Shown piece after piece: positions 9,182-17,746 of a stretch of 64,000 nucleotides of DNA. Both the position numbers and the translations under genes were made by a program. The stretch is from Pseudomonadota bacterium (GTDB lineage Bacteria > Pseudomonadota > Gammaproteobacteria > Burkholderiales > Burkholderiaceae_F), in NCBI GenBank assembly GCA_021825945.1, contig JAKAFN010000004.1:1-64000 (forward strand). The letters run 5' to 3'. Each line of letters opens with the position of its first letter. Positions within the stretch are counted from its first letter, which is position 1. The notes below the pieces were generated by a model, which made no database searches, was not told the DNA's origin, and saw only the letters and a list, made by a program, of their open reading frames with translations.

Positions 9182-10792
9182 ATGGCGAAGGAAGGACACC
9201 GTGGTACCGACCTCGAGATCACGACGATCTACGAGATCAGCAAGGTCTTGAGTTCCTCTCTCGACCTCTCGAAAACCTTGCGAGATGTATTGAACCTGCT
9301 GGGAAGCCAGCTCGGCATTCGTCGCGGCATGGTAAGCCTTGTTCAGGATTCGGGCGAGTTGCACCTGGTTGGTGCGGTCGGTCTATCGGATGCCGAGGTT
9401 CAGCGGGGGCGGTATCTCCCCGGCGAGGGTCTGACCGGACGCATCTTCGCCAGCGCGATGCCATGCGTCGTCCCGAATGTCGCGGAAGAGCCCCTGTTCT
9501 TGAATCGCACGGGGACGTTGCATGAGGTCGGGCTCGATGGCGACGCAGCGTTCATCGGCGTGCCGATCAAGGCCGGTGGCACGACGGTCGGCGTGCTTTC
9601 GATCCTTCGGGCGCCCGATCGCCGCCGCAGTTTCGAACGAGACCGGCGATTCCTCACGATGGTTGCGAACCTCATCGGTCAAACCACCGTCCTACAGCGA
9701 ACCGTGACCGCCGACCGCCTCGAACTCCTGAAGAAACAAACCCGGCTGCAGAAGCAACTGAATGGGCCACCTCGTGGAAAACTCGTATTCGACGATGTGA
9801 TCGGCATTTCTCCGATCATGCAACGCGTGTTCTCGGAGGTCCATCAAGCCGCACCCAGCCGGGCAACCGTGCTTTTGCGCGGGGAAAGCGGAACCGGGAA
9901 GGAGGCAATCGCGCGCGCGATCCATGTGCAAAGCGATCGCAAGGGCCGGCCGTTCATCAAGGTGAACTGTGCGGCGTTGTCCGAGACTCTGCTCGAGTCC
10001 GAACTTTTCGGTCACGAGAAGGGAGCGTTCACCGGAGCGCACGCGGAGCGCAAAGGACGTTTCGAACTGGCGGACGGCGGAACGCTGTTCCTGGACGAGA
10101 TCGGCGACATCTCACCGGCGTTCCAGGCCAAGCTGCTTCGGGTGCTGCAGGAGCAGGAGTTCGAGCGCGTCGGGGGAAGCCGCACCATCCGCGTCGACGT
10201 CCGCCTCATTGCGGCGACGAATCGTGATCTCGAGAAGGCCGTTGCCGCAAACCAGTTTCGCGCCGACCTCTACTACCGGATCAACGTGGTCAGCATATTT
10301 CTTCCGCCGCTGCGCGAACGTCGGGAGGACATCCCGGAGCTGGTCGAACACTTTCTCGCCAAATTCAACAAAGCAAACCGCAAAGAGCTGAAAATCGCTC
10401 CGGACGCCATGGTGGTATTGCGGAATTGTTACTGGCCCGGGAACGTGCGCGAACTGGAGAACTGTGTCGAGCGCACGGCGACCATGGCGCGAGGAACGCT
10501 GATCTGCGAGTTCGATCTTCCTTGCGTACAAAACCGCTGCCTGACTCGCGCGCTCCATGTCCCCGAACAGACCATCGCCATGCCCTTGGATCGCACGGCG
10601 ACGCAGTCGGCGGATGCATCGACGCACACCGGGGAGCCCGGCCGCGTCGTAGGCGGTGAGCGGGAACGGCTCGTCTGGGCGATGGAGCGATGCGGCTGGG
10701 TACAGGCCAAAGCCGCACGCCTGCTCAAGCTCACGCCGCGCCAGATGGGCTACGCATTGCAGAAGCACAACATCGAGATCAAGCGAATCTGA
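9182..10792 (+). CDS. nifA: Nif-specific transcriptional activator NifA, O2-sensitive type
   Basis: A 536-residue sigma-54 activator. Order: N-terminal GAF domain (about 15-165), AAA+ domain with Walker A GESGTGKE (233-240) and the sigma-54 contact motif GAFTGA (281-286), then a linker and C-terminal Fis-type helix-turn-helix (about 495-530). Between AAA+ and the linker are cysteines C416, C428, C448 and C453, spaced CX11CX19CX4C, the pattern of alpha/betaproteobacterial NifA proteins that respond directly to oxygen and metal. No nifL is present in the window, which agrees. Start ATG 9182 has CAGGAG upstream. Its expected binding sites occur before nifB, nifH, nifV and the outer membrane protein-modC genes. 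Confidence 0.95.
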   Translation: MAKEGHRGTDLEITTIYEISKVLSSSLDLSKTLRDVLNLLGSQLGIRRGMVSLVQDSGELHLVGAVGLSDAEVQRGRYLPGEGLTGRIFASAMPCVVPNVAEEPLFLNRTGTLHEVGLDGDAAFIGVPIKAGGTTVGVLSILRAPDRRRSFERDRRFLTMVANLIGQTTVLQRTVTADRLELLKKQTRLQKQLNGPPRGKLVFDDVIGISPIMQRVFSEVHQAAPSRATVLLRGESGTGKEAIARAIHVQSDRKGRPFIKVNCAALSETLLESELFGHEKGAFTGAHAERKGRFELADGGTLFLDEIGDISPAFQAKLLRVLQEQEFERVGGSRTIRVDVRLIAATNRDLEKAVAANQFRADLYYRINVVSIFLPPLRERREDIPELVEHFLAKFNKANRKELKIAPDAMVVLRNCYWPGNVRELENCVERTATMARGTLICEFDLPCVQNRCLTRALHVPEQTIAMPLDRTATQSADASTHTGEPGRVVGGERERLVWAMERCGWVQAKAARLLKLTPRQMGYALQKHNIEIKRI

Positions 10793-10856
10793 TGGCCCGC
10801 GGCCACGGATCGGAACCCATCCGGCATGGAAGGAAACCATACAGCGCGACAGTCGT

Positions 10857-10872
10857 TGTATCGAACAAGACA
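10857..10872. promoter_or_regulatory. NifA upstream activator site (outer membrane protein-modC operon)
   Basis: TGT-N10-ACA palindrome, centred about 147 bases before the start point predicted from the -24/-12 element at 10985-11000. Both spacing and form match classical NifA enhancer sites. Confidence 0.65.
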
Positions 10873-10984
10873 TAACGAGACGGTCACCGTGATGTCGACG
10901 AGGTTCCGAAGGAATTCCCGAACACATTGATTCGACAAATATTTTTGTGATTCGCAAGCGACCCGTGACCTACCGACGCCTTCT

Positions 10985-11000
10985 TGGCATATCCCTTGCA
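10985..11000 (+). promoter_or_regulatory. Sigma-54 promoter of the outer membrane protein-modC operon
   Basis: TGGCATATCCCTTGCA: 14 of 16 positions fit the -24/-12 consensus and GG/GC are 10 bases apart. Predicted start of transcription is near 11012, giving a leader of about 40 bases before the ATG at 11051. Confidence 0.7.
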
Positions 11001-11050
11001 AAACGGAAATCCGTACGCGCAGATCAGCGCGCCGATTTTTCGGGGGAATC

Positions 11051-11932
11051 ATGCGCAAGAAGAGATTTTCGGCGGGTCCGATTGCCTGCGGTATTTCGTT
11101 CCTTGGCGTCTTCACGAGCGCACACGCCGAACCCGGATTCGGCGATTCGGGCTATTTCGCGAACTGGTTCTCGCGCGTCGAGGAAGCGCAATCGAGCCAG
11201 CCTCACTGGATGACGCCGCTGGTCACGGTGACGCCGCTGTTGATGGAGGAGGTTCGCTACGATCAAACGACGCAGCATTTGGGAAACGGCAGCACCGTTT
11301 ACAACTATGGCGGAGGGAAGGGGCTGGAACTCATCCCCACGACCAGCAATGAGATCATCATCAATCTTCCCCCGTATCAAGTTCGTTCCCATGTCAATCC
11401 GGTCAGCGGCTGGGGCGATGCGCCGTTCTTTCTGGTGAAGCAGCGCTTGCTCGGCGCCAACGAAGAGCAGGGAAACTACGTCGTCACGGCATTTCTCGGG
11501 ATGCAGGCTCCGACGGGATCTCCGGCCTTCACCAGCAATGCATGGGTATTCACTCCGACGATCGCGGCGGGAAAGGGGTGGGGAAATTTCGACGTGCAGG
11601 CGACGTTCAGCGCCGCGATTCCGACCACGCAGCAAAATATTCTCGGCAAGGCGATCAGCACCAATGCCGTGATTCAATATCACCTCGACCAGATCTTCTG
11701 GCCGGAGTTTGAAATCAGCGATACGGTTTGGTCGGGAGGATTGCGCGGCGGAATGAATCAGGTCATCCTGACTCCCGGCATCATCCTCGGCCGCCTGCAT
11801 CTGGCCGGACGAGCAAATCTCAGTATCGGAGCGGGGTATCAGTTTGCGGTCGATCCCTCCCTGACCAAGATCCCGGTTCTGACGCCGCTATTCAACAATG
11901 GCTGGCTGTTCACCGGGCGGGTCACGTTCTAG
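11051..11932 (+). CDS. Outer-membrane porin-like protein of the nif/mod island
   Basis: A 293-residue protein with a signal peptide (about residues 1-26, ending at AHA-EPG) and a beta-rich mature part ending in GRVTF, i.e. a C-terminal phenylalanine as in outer-membrane barrels. It resembles the broad 'transporter/MetA-pathway of phenol degradation' barrel group, but this is a weak impression. Only two bases separate its stop from the modC start, and a NifA-type sigma-54 promoter precedes it, so it should be made under nitrogen-fixing conditions together with ModC. Passage of molybdate or another oxyanion through the outer membrane is an attractive inference, not shown by the sequence. Confidence 0.65.
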   Translation: MRKKRFSAGPIACGISFLGVFTSAHAEPGFGDSGYFANWFSRVEEAQSSQPHWMTPLVTVTPLLMEEVRYDQTTQHLGNGSTVYNYGGGKGLELIPTTSNEIIINLPPYQVRSHVNPVSGWGDAPFFLVKQRLLGANEEQGNYVVTAFLGMQAPTGSPAFTSNAWVFTPTIAAGKGWGNFDVQATFSAAIPTTQQNILGKAISTNAVIQYHLDQIFWPEFEISDTVWSGGLRGGMNQVILTPGIILGRLHLAGRANLSIGAGYQFAVDPSLTKIPVLTPLFNNGWLFTGRVTF

Positions 11933-11934
11933 TC

Positions 11935-12762
11935 ATGGCCACGCCTTCGACAGAACCAAACCGGATCGGCGCCGGCGCGCCCTGGCTGCGGGTCCGCCTT
12001 GGAATCGCCCTATCCGGGTGTTCCATATCGCTTCAACTCGATGCAGCGGATCGCGGAATCACCGCCTTGATCGGGCCTTCTGGTTCCGGAAAGACGACCT
12101 GCTTGCGAGGCATTGCCGGTCTGGAACCCCGTGCCCGTGGCGTGATATCGGTCGGCGGCGCGGTGTGGCAGGATTCCGCATCCGGGATCTTCCTTCCGCC
12201 TCACCGTCGGGCGGTCGGCATGGTATTCCAGGATGCTCGGCTGTTTCCGCATCGGAATGTGCGACAGAATCTGGAGTTCGGGTTTGCGCGACCAGACGCG
12301 CGCGATCGCCGCCGAACATGGGACGAGGTAATCGGCACGCTGAACCTCGGCGGGCTTCTTGCACGGATGCCCGATCGCCTCTCGGGCGGCGAGGCGCAGC
12401 GGGTTGCAATCGGCCGCGCCCTGTTGGCGGACCCGATCCTGCTCCTGCTGGATGAGCCGCTTTCGGCGCTCGATGATGCACGCAAGAACGAACTGCTCCC
12501 ATACCTCGAGCGGTTGCGGGACGAGCGTCGAATTCCCATGATCTACGTGAGCCATGCGATGACCGAAGTATCGCGCCTTGCAGACCGTGTTCTTTCGTTG
12601 CAGGAAGTGCCGCCGGTTGCCTACGGGGAGTGCCCGCCACGCCCGGCCGGACGACCATTTCCCAATGCGGCCAAGGCGATCAGCGCGCACAGGGAAAATC
12701 CGAGAAGAACCGCCGACAGCCCGTTGGCCCGGGAGTACTCCAGCGCCTCGACATGGTTGTAG
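11935..12762 (+). CDS. modC: Molybdate ABC transporter ATP-binding protein, lacking the C-terminal Mop domain
   Basis: A 275-residue ABC ATPase: Walker A GPSGSGKT (47-54), signature LSGGEAQR and Walker B LLLLDEPLSALDD. ModC proteins normally have about 350 residues with a C-terminal TOBE/Mop domain that binds molybdate; here the ATPase core is complete but the reading frame ends soon after it. The last ~47 codons (12621-12762) run antisense through the 3' end of modB, so they are probably not an evolved domain. modC is convergent with modAB instead of following modB, which points to a rearrangement. The ATPase should still function with ModB. Confidence 0.85.
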   Translation: MATPSTEPNRIGAGAPWLRVRLGIALSGCSISLQLDAADRGITALIGPSGSGKTTCLRGIAGLEPRARGVISVGGAVWQDSASGIFLPPHRRAVGMVFQDARLFPHRNVRQNLEFGFARPDARDRRRTWDEVIGTLNLGGLLARMPDRLSGGEAQRVAIGRALLADPILLLLDEPLSALDDARKNELLPYLERLRDERRIPMIYVSHAMTEVSRLADRVLSLQEVPPVAYGECPPRPAGRPFPNAAKAISAHRENPRRTADSPLAREYSSASTWL

Positions 12763-13310
12763 ATCTGTAAAGAGGCGACCCGCGTCGTTTGCGGAATGTT
12801 TCCACCGATCATCAGCACGATGCCGAACTCTCCGACCGTATGGGCAAATCCCAGTACCGCGGAGGCCAACACGCTGCGTTGCGCGGCTGGAAGCGCAACC
12901 ACGAAAAATCGGCGCCACGGGCCCGCTCGAAGGGTCGCTGCCGCTTCGAGCAGCCGCGAATCGACTCCGGCGAATGCATTCTCCAAGGGCTGAACGACGA
13001 ACGGCAACGAGTACACGACCGACCCCAAAACCAGTCCTGGAAAGGTGAACGGCAACAAACCGAGTCCGCAGGATTGCGTCGCACGGCCGATCGGCCCGGA
13101 CGGACCCATCGCCATCAGCAGATAGAATCCCAGCACCGTCGGAGGCAGCACGAGCGGCAGCGAAATGATCGACGCGACCGGAACCCGCCACCATGATCGG
13201 GTTTGCGCAAGCCACCATGCGATCGGGATCCCGACGAGCATCAGGATCAGCGCCGTGGTTGCCGCGAGCCGCATCGATAGCGCCAGCGCGAGCCAGTCCT
13301 CGACGGTCAT
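12621..13310 (-). CDS. modB: Molybdate ABC transporter permease
   Basis: A 229-residue inner-membrane permease with five to six hydrophobic segments. The EAA loop that contacts the ATPase is visible (EAAATLRAGPWRRFFVVALP) and the N-terminus (MTVEDWLALALSMRLA) is typical of ModB. Its ATG overlaps the modA stop (ATGA). Its 3' end overlaps the 3' end of modC on the other strand by 142 bases. Confidence 0.92.
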   Translation of the reverse strand: MTVEDWLALALSMRLAATTALILMLVGIPIAWWLAQTRSWWRVPVASIISLPLVLPPTVLGFYLLMAMGPSGPIGRATQSCGLGLLPFTFPGLVLGSVVYSLPFVVQPLENAFAGVDSRLLEAAATLRAGPWRRFFVVALPAAQRSVLASAVLGFAHTVGEFGIVLMIGGNIPQTTRVASLQIYNHVEALEYSRANGLSAVLLGFSLCALIALAALGNGRPAGRGGHSP

Positions 13311-14092
13311 TCCGACAACCCGTAGCCGTAATCGCGAATGATGGCGCGCGCCCGGCTCGAATGCAGGAAACGTAGGAACGCGGCCGCTGCCCGATGATCG
13401 ACTGCCGCACGCAGCAGCACCGCGTCCTGACGGATCGGCGGATAACGCTCTTGCGGCACGATCCACGCCGATCCGGAACGTAGGCGACCGCGGCGAAACG
13501 TCTGGGACATCGCCACGAATCCCAGGTCCGCCGCGCCCGACGCAACGAATTGATATGCCTGCGAGATGCTCTGTCCCTCGACGAGTCTCGGTTTCAGTGC
13601 TCCGTATGCCGCGAGCGACCGCATCGCGGCGACCGCCGCCGCGCCGTACGGTGCAAGTTTCGGGTCGCAATACGCGAGATGGGAGAATTTTCCAGAGCGA
13701 AGCACCGCGCCACGCGCATCCACCATTCCCGTCTTCGCTGACCAGAGAACCAGCCTTCCGATCGCATACGGAAATTCGCTGGAGGCGATGGCCAATCCTT
13801 GCGCCACCAATTTGCGCGGCGTCGCAGAGTCCGCAGCCAACAGGATTTCGAACGGTGCCCCGTTGGAGATCTGCGCATAGAGCAGTCCCGTGGAGCCGAA
13901 CGACGCCTTGACGGTGTTTCCGGTTTCGCGCTCGAACGCCGAGGCGATTTGCTGCATCGGCTCGGTGAAGTTGGCGGCGACGGCGACGTGCACTTCATCG
14001 GCCTGCGCGATCCCGAGGGGAAATGAAAGGAGACACAGGATCGCAGACGGAACGCACCACATGCGGAACGGAATTTGCATTGGACGACTCAT
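13307..14092 (-). CDS. modA: Molybdate-binding periplasmic protein
   Basis: A 261-residue substrate-binding protein with a signal peptide (about residues 1-28, ending in AQA). The mature protein begins EVHVAVAANF, followed by SFGSTGLLYAQI and a segment FEILLAADS, all hallmarks of ModA (oxyanion-binding serine and alanine loops). Start ATG 14092 leaves a normal signal peptide; longer frames do not. Overlaps modB by four bases. It captures molybdate in the periplasm for ModBC, feeding FeMo-co synthesis. Confidence 0.93.
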   Translation of the reverse strand: MSRPMQIPFRMWCVPSAILCLLSFPLGIAQADEVHVAVAANFTEPMQQIASAFERETGNTVKASFGSTGLLYAQISNGAPFEILLAADSATPRKLVAQGLAIASSEFPYAIGRLVLWSAKTGMVDARGAVLRSGKFSHLAYCDPKLAPYGAAAVAAMRSLAAYGALKPRLVEGQSISQAYQFVASGAADLGFVAMSQTFRRGRLRSGSAWIVPQERYPPIRQDAVLLRAAVDHRAAAAFLRFLHSSRARAIIRDYGYGLSE

Positions 14093-14130
14093 GAGGACTC
14101 GTTCTGGAAAAACACCACAAGTTCCTACGA

Positions 14131-14146
14131 AGCAGATTTCGTGCCG
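14131..14146 (-). promoter_or_regulatory. Possible sigma-54 promoter of modAB
   Basis: On the minus strand CGGCACGAAATCTGCT has GG and GC exactly 10 bases apart and fits the -24/-12 consensus at most positions. It lies about 40 bases upstream of the modA start, in the short gap between the divergent modA and modE genes. I found no TGT-N10-ACA site nearby. Confidence 0.45.
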
Positions 14147-14175
14147 GGACGACTGTGCGGAGGAAAGGGAATACG

Positions 14176-15024
14176 ATGGATACGAACCGCGGGGTTCCGC
14201 ACGCATGGATCGGCCGCCTTGCCGTGGAAACGGAATTCGGGCCGTTCCTAGGCGACGTCCGCATCCGATTGCTGGAGGCGATCGAGCGCCATGGATCGCT
14301 TTCCGGCGCAGCCAAATCCGTTCCGCTTTCCTACAAGGCGGCATGGGACGCCGTCGAGGCCATGAACGCCGCGGCCGGGAATCCCGTCGTCGATCGTGTG
14401 GCCGGCGGCCGCCACGGCGGCGGCACGACCCTGACGCCGTACGGAGCGCGTTTGATCGCCATGTATCGCGCGATCGAACGCGAATACCAGGAAGCCCTGG
14501 CGCATCTCGCCCAGGAACTGGGAGACCGGTTACCGTGCGTCCGGATCGACGATGAACTCCGATTTCGGGAAACGCTGCGGGCGCGTGTTCTGCGAACCAG
14601 CGCCCGCAACCGATTCTGCGGCCCGATCACCGCGATGATCGAAGTGCCGACGGGAGTCGATGTCCGCGTTCATCTTGCCACGGGCGTGGAACTCTCTTCC
14701 ACGGTCAGCCGCGCGAGCGTCGAAAGTCTGGACTTGCATATCGGCACTCGGGTAACGATTTTTTTCAAGGCCGCATCGGTGCGGCTCCTCGCCGATGGCG
14801 AGGGATGCCCTGCCGACTTCCGCCACCTTGGCGGCACGATCACGGAGATTCGCGAGGGGACATTGCATATGGACCTCGCAATCTCCCTCACCGACCGCAT
14901 ATCGGGGCAGATCGCAGCGACGGTGTCCCGCGAGGTCTTTCGGACTTCGGGATTGCGCGTCGGTTCCGCGTGCCGGGTCGCGGTGAATCCGTCTACGGTG
15001 GTTCTGGTCCGGTTCGATTGCTGA
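14176..15024 (+). CDS. modE: Molybdate-responsive regulator ModE
   Basis: A 282-residue regulator with an N-terminal winged helix-turn-helix (about 35-110: GSLSGAAKSVPLSYKAAWDA) and two C-terminal Mop/TOBE molybdate-binding modules (about 140-205 and 212-282; each with an SARNRFCGPI-like or HLGGTITEI-like start). ModE-molybdate normally represses mod genes and controls molybdoenzyme genes. Start at ATG 14176 follows AGGAAAGGG. Divergent from modA, as in E. coli. The nifB regulatory region begins immediately after its stop. Confidence 0.9.
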   Translation: MDTNRGVPHAWIGRLAVETEFGPFLGDVRIRLLEAIERHGSLSGAAKSVPLSYKAAWDAVEAMNAAAGNPVVDRVAGGRHGGGTTLTPYGARLIAMYRAIEREYQEALAHLAQELGDRLPCVRIDDELRFRETLRARVLRTSARNRFCGPITAMIEVPTGVDVRVHLATGVELSSTVSRASVESLDLHIGTRVTIFFKAASVRLLADGEGCPADFRHLGGTITEIREGTLHMDLAISLTDRISGQIAATVSREVFRTSGLRVGSACRVAVNPSTVVLVRFDC

Positions 15025-15030
15025 TCCGGA

Positions 15031-15046
15031 TGTCGCAGACGCGACA
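15031..15046. promoter_or_regulatory. NifA site 1 upstream of nifB
   Basis: TGTCGCAGACGCGACA, a TGT-N10-ACA palindrome. Only seven bases after the modE stop, and centred about 142 bases upstream of the predicted nifB transcription start. Confidence 0.75.
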
Positions 15047-15060
15047 GCATTCGGAATCGT

Positions 15061-15076
15061 TGTCGCAAACGCGACA
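15061..15076. promoter_or_regulatory. NifA site 2 upstream of nifB
   Basis: TGTCGCAAACGCGACA, differing from site 1 at one base and exactly 30 bases downstream of it, i.e. roughly three helical turns, so two NifA dimers would lie on about the same face of the DNA. Confidence 0.75.
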
Positions 15077-15153
15077 GGAATTTCGACCCCGAGCCACGCC
15101 GCCGGCATGCCATACCCGGCGGTTTCCTCGGGAATCCCGGAGCAAGGACGTTC

Positions 15154-15169
15154 TGGCACGGTTTTGGCT
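15154..15169 (+). promoter_or_regulatory. Sigma-54 promoter of the nifB operon
   Basis: TGGCACGGTTTTGGCT matches the -24/-12 consensus except for one base in the -12 box, with GG and GC 10 bases apart. Predicted start near 15181. This makes the in-frame GTG at 15193 too close to carry a ribosome site and supports the later GTG at 15220. Confidence 0.75.
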
Positions 15170-15219
15170 ACGGAAGGTCATTCGCGGGCGCTGTGTCCGC
15201 GAATCTTCGGGAGGCCACG

Positions 15220-16815
15220 GTGCAAGGTACGACGGCGGTCATCAAGCTCGGCAGCATACAACGGTCCGGATCGGGGAAAGGGACATTGACGGCACTTTCG
15301 GAGACGTCATCCCACGCCGGCTGCAACGCGAGCGGCGGGTCCGGAAAGTCGAGCTGCGGAGCATCCGCGGGACCCGAAGACCTGTCTCCCGAGGTCTGGG
15401 AAAAGGTCAAGAACCACCCCTGTTATAGCGAAGAAGCCCACCACCACTACGCTCGCATGCACGTCGCGGTAGCGCCGGCGTGCAACATCCAGTGCAATTA
15501 CTGCAACCGCAAATACGATTGCGCAAACGAGTCGCGTCCCGGGGTGGTGAGCGAGCGCCTCACACCGGAACAGGCGGCGAAAAAGGTTCTTGCCGTCGCG
15601 TCTGCGATCCCACAGATGACGGTTCTCGGGATTGCCGGGCCGGGAGATCCGCTCGCGAATCCGGCAAAGACCTTCAAGACCTTCGAACTGGTAGCGAAGG
15701 ATGCCCCCGACATCAAGCTGTGCCTCTCGACCAACGGGCTTTCGCTGCCGGATCATATCGACACGATCGCGCGCTACAACATCGACCATGTCACTCTGAC
15801 GATCAACATGATCGATCCGGAGGTCGGACGGCACATCTATCCGTGGATCTTCTACCGCAACAAACGCTACACCGGAATCGATGCGTCGAAGATCCTGCAT
15901 GAGCGGCAGATGCAAGGCCTCGAGATGCTCGCGGAGCGGAAGATCCTCTGCAAGGTGAACTCGGTCATGATTCCCGGAATCAACGACCGGCACCTCGTCG
16001 AGGTGAACCGCGCCGTGAAGGCGCGCGGCGCCTTCCTGCATAACATCATGCCGCTGATTTCGGCTCCGGAACACGGCACCGTATTCGGATTGACCGGGCA
16101 GCGCGGCCCGAGTGCGCAGGAACTCAAGGCACTCCAGGATTCCTGTGCGGGCGACATGAACATGATGCGCCACTGCCGTCAGTGTCGGGCCGACGCGGTC
16201 GGCCTGCTCGGAGAGGACCGCAGCGCCGAGTTCACAACGGAGCAGGTCGAGGTGATGGACGTCCGGTACGACGTCGAGTCACGCAAGGCATACCAGGAAT
16301 CGGTGGAACGCGAGCGGGAAGCGAAGCGCGCCGCAACTGCGGCGGAACAAGCGAAGCTCGCGATGGATTCCGCGATCACGGTGTCGCCGGATATCCGTCT
16401 GCTCATCGCGGTGGCGACGAAGGGGCAGGGCAAGATCAACGAACACTTCGGACACGCATCCGAATTTCAGATCTACGAGGTCGATCGGCGCGGCCCGCGT
16501 TTCGTCGGGCACCGGCGCGTGGACCACTATTGCCAGGGCGGATGGGGCGAGGAAGACATCTTGGAAACCGTGATCCAGGCAATCAACGATTGTCACGCGG
16601 TGTTGGTCTCCCGGATCGGGAACTGCCCGCGGGAGGATTTGGCGAAGGCCGGAATCGAGGCAACCGATACCTACGCACATGAATACATCGAGGCATCCGC
16701 AATCCGCTACTACACCCGATACGTAGCGAGGGTGGGTGCGGGGGAGATCGAACACCACGAGCGCGGCGACGCGCAGATCCGGCAAGGAGCCTTGATCGCC
16801 GCATCCGCGGCCTGA
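15220..16815 (+). CDS. nifB: Nitrogenase cofactor biosynthesis protein NifB
   Basis: A 531-residue radical SAM enzyme that builds the NifB-co [8Fe-9S-C] core of FeMo-co. The SAM-cluster cysteines C88, C92 and C95 are in CNIQCNYC; the radical SAM barrel spans about 75-330 and a NifX/NafY-like domain follows (about 395-510, [13 protein letters not shown]). Start GTG 15220 chosen because GGGAGG lies five bases upstream; a GTG at 15193 has no ribosome site. First gene of an operon running to the ferredoxin at 20173. Confidence 0.96.
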   Translation: MQGTTAVIKLGSIQRSGSGKGTLTALSETSSHAGCNASGGSGKSSCGASAGPEDLSPEVWEKVKNHPCYSEEAHHHYARMHVAVAPACNIQCNYCNRKYDCANESRPGVVSERLTPEQAAKKVLAVASAIPQMTVLGIAGPGDPLANPAKTFKTFELVAKDAPDIKLCLSTNGLSLPDHIDTIARYNIDHVTLTINMIDPEVGRHIYPWIFYRNKRYTGIDASKILHERQMQGLEMLAERKILCKVNSVMIPGINDRHLVEVNRAVKARGAFLHNIMPLISAPEHGTVFGLTGQRGPSAQELKALQDSCAGDMNMMRHCRQCRADAVGLLGEDRSAEFTTEQVEVMDVRYDVESRKAYQESVEREREAKRAATAAEQAKLAMDSAITVSPDIRLLIAVATKGQGKINEHFGHASEFQIYEVDRRGPRFVGHRRVDHYCQGGWGEEDILETVIQAINDCHAVLVSRIGNCPREDLAKAGIEATDTYAHEYIEASAIRYYTRYVARVGAGEIEHHERGDAQIRQGALIAASAA

Positions 16816-16858
16816 ATGCAATGCCAAACCGGAAGACGACCCAAGAAAAGGAGAAAAC

Positions 16859-17083
16859 ATGCCCTACAAAATCATCGCATCGCAATGCACCGCCTGCTCG
16901 GCCTGCGAACCGGAGTGCCCGAACGTCGCGATCCGCGAGAAAAACGGGATCTTCGTGATCGACCCCAAGAAGTGCACCGAGTGCGTCGGACATTTCGACG
17001 ACCCGCAATGCGTCGCGGTCTGCCCGGTGGATGACACCTGCGTGATCGACAAGTCTTTGCCGCGATATCAAGCGGCGGCATGA
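16859..17083 (+). CDS. fdxN: Ferredoxin FdxN, 2[4Fe-4S]
   Basis: A 74-residue ferredoxin with [12 protein letters not shown] and [18 protein letters not shown], the CX2CX8CX3CP second cluster motif being typical of the nif-associated FdxN group. In Sinorhizobium and Azotobacter FdxN is needed for NifB-co synthesis by NifB, which fits its place right after nifB. A strong AAAGGAG ribosome site precedes the ATG. Confidence 0.95.
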   Translation: MPYKIIASQCTACSACEPECPNVAIREKNGIFVIDPKKCTECVGHFDDPQCVAVCPVDDTCVIDKSLPRYQAAA

Positions 17084-17122
17084 CGGAAATACCAGAACCG
17101 AGGTCAGGTACGGAGATCAGAC

Positions 17123-17518
17123 ATGGATGTGAAATTCACCCCCGCGGCGACGCATTTCATCCGCCGAATGCTGCGCTTTTCGGGCGGAACGAGAGAATCC
17201 GGATTTCGCCTGACGGTCACGCCGGGAGGGTGCTCGGGATACAACGCGCAGTTCAGCATCGAGGATCGCCCTGCTGCCGGCGACGAGACGCTGGTCGTCG
17301 ATGGAATGCGGCTGTTCCTTCCAGCGATCAGCCGCCAGTCGCTGCACGGTGTCACGGTGGATTTTTCGGACGGGATTCGGGAGTCGGGCCTGACCTTTCA
17401 TAACCCGAACGCGACCGCCTGCGGGTGCAGCACATCCGGCGGCGGCGGAGATCCTGTCGTGACGAAGGTGAGCATATCCAGCATCGGCCGCAGGACGGAA
17501 CACAAGGATCGACCGTGA
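17123..17518 (+). CDS. IscA/HesB-type iron-sulfur carrier of the nif cluster
   Basis: A 131-residue A-type carrier. The three conserved cysteines occur in GGCSGY and ACGCST near the C-terminus (CGC pair). Nif-linked IscA (often called nifIscA or hesB) delivers Fe or Fe-S clusters to nitrogenase assembly proteins. The stop overlaps the nifT start. A C-terminal tail of about 25 residues (GGGGDPVV...) follows the CGC motif. Confidence 0.9.
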   Translation: MDVKFTPAATHFIRRMLRFSGGTRESGFRLTVTPGGCSGYNAQFSIEDRPAAGDETLVVDGMRLFLPAISRQSLHGVTVDFSDGIRESGLTFHNPNATACGCSTSGGGGDPVVTKVSISSIGRRTEHKDRP

Positions 17519-17733
17519 AGATCATGATCCGTTGGAACGCCGGAGGGGATCTCTCGGTGTACGTCCCCAAGAAGGATCTGGAAGAGCGGGTCGTAGCCGT
17601 CGAGCGGCCTGGCCTATGGGGTGGGGCGGTCACGCTCGCCAACGGGTGGTGCCTCGCGCTTCCGGAACGGCACGACGAGCCGTCGCTGCCGATTACGGTG
17701 GATGCTCGGCGCGTCGACGGCGGTGAGTCGTAA
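17515..17733 (+). CDS. nifT: NifT/FixU family protein
   Basis: A 72-residue protein beginning (V)KIMIRWNAGGDLSVYVPKKD, then WGGAVTLANGWCLALPE and LPITVDARR, all diagnostic of the small NifT/FixU family. Its biochemical role is unknown. It starts with GTG at 17515, overlapping the stop of the IscA gene, with AAGGA upstream. Typical neighbour of nifB or nifK. Confidence 0.9.
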   Translation: MKIMIRWNAGGDLSVYVPKKDLEERVVAVERPGLWGGAVTLANGWCLALPERHDEPSLPITVDARRVDGGES

Positions 17734-17746
17734 GGAGGCAGGCGAA

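Noticed and set aside
14093..14400. NifA sites upstream of modA
   Set aside because: No TGT-N10-ACA was found in the expected range, so the -24/-12 match at 14131-14146 is kept only as a possible promoter.
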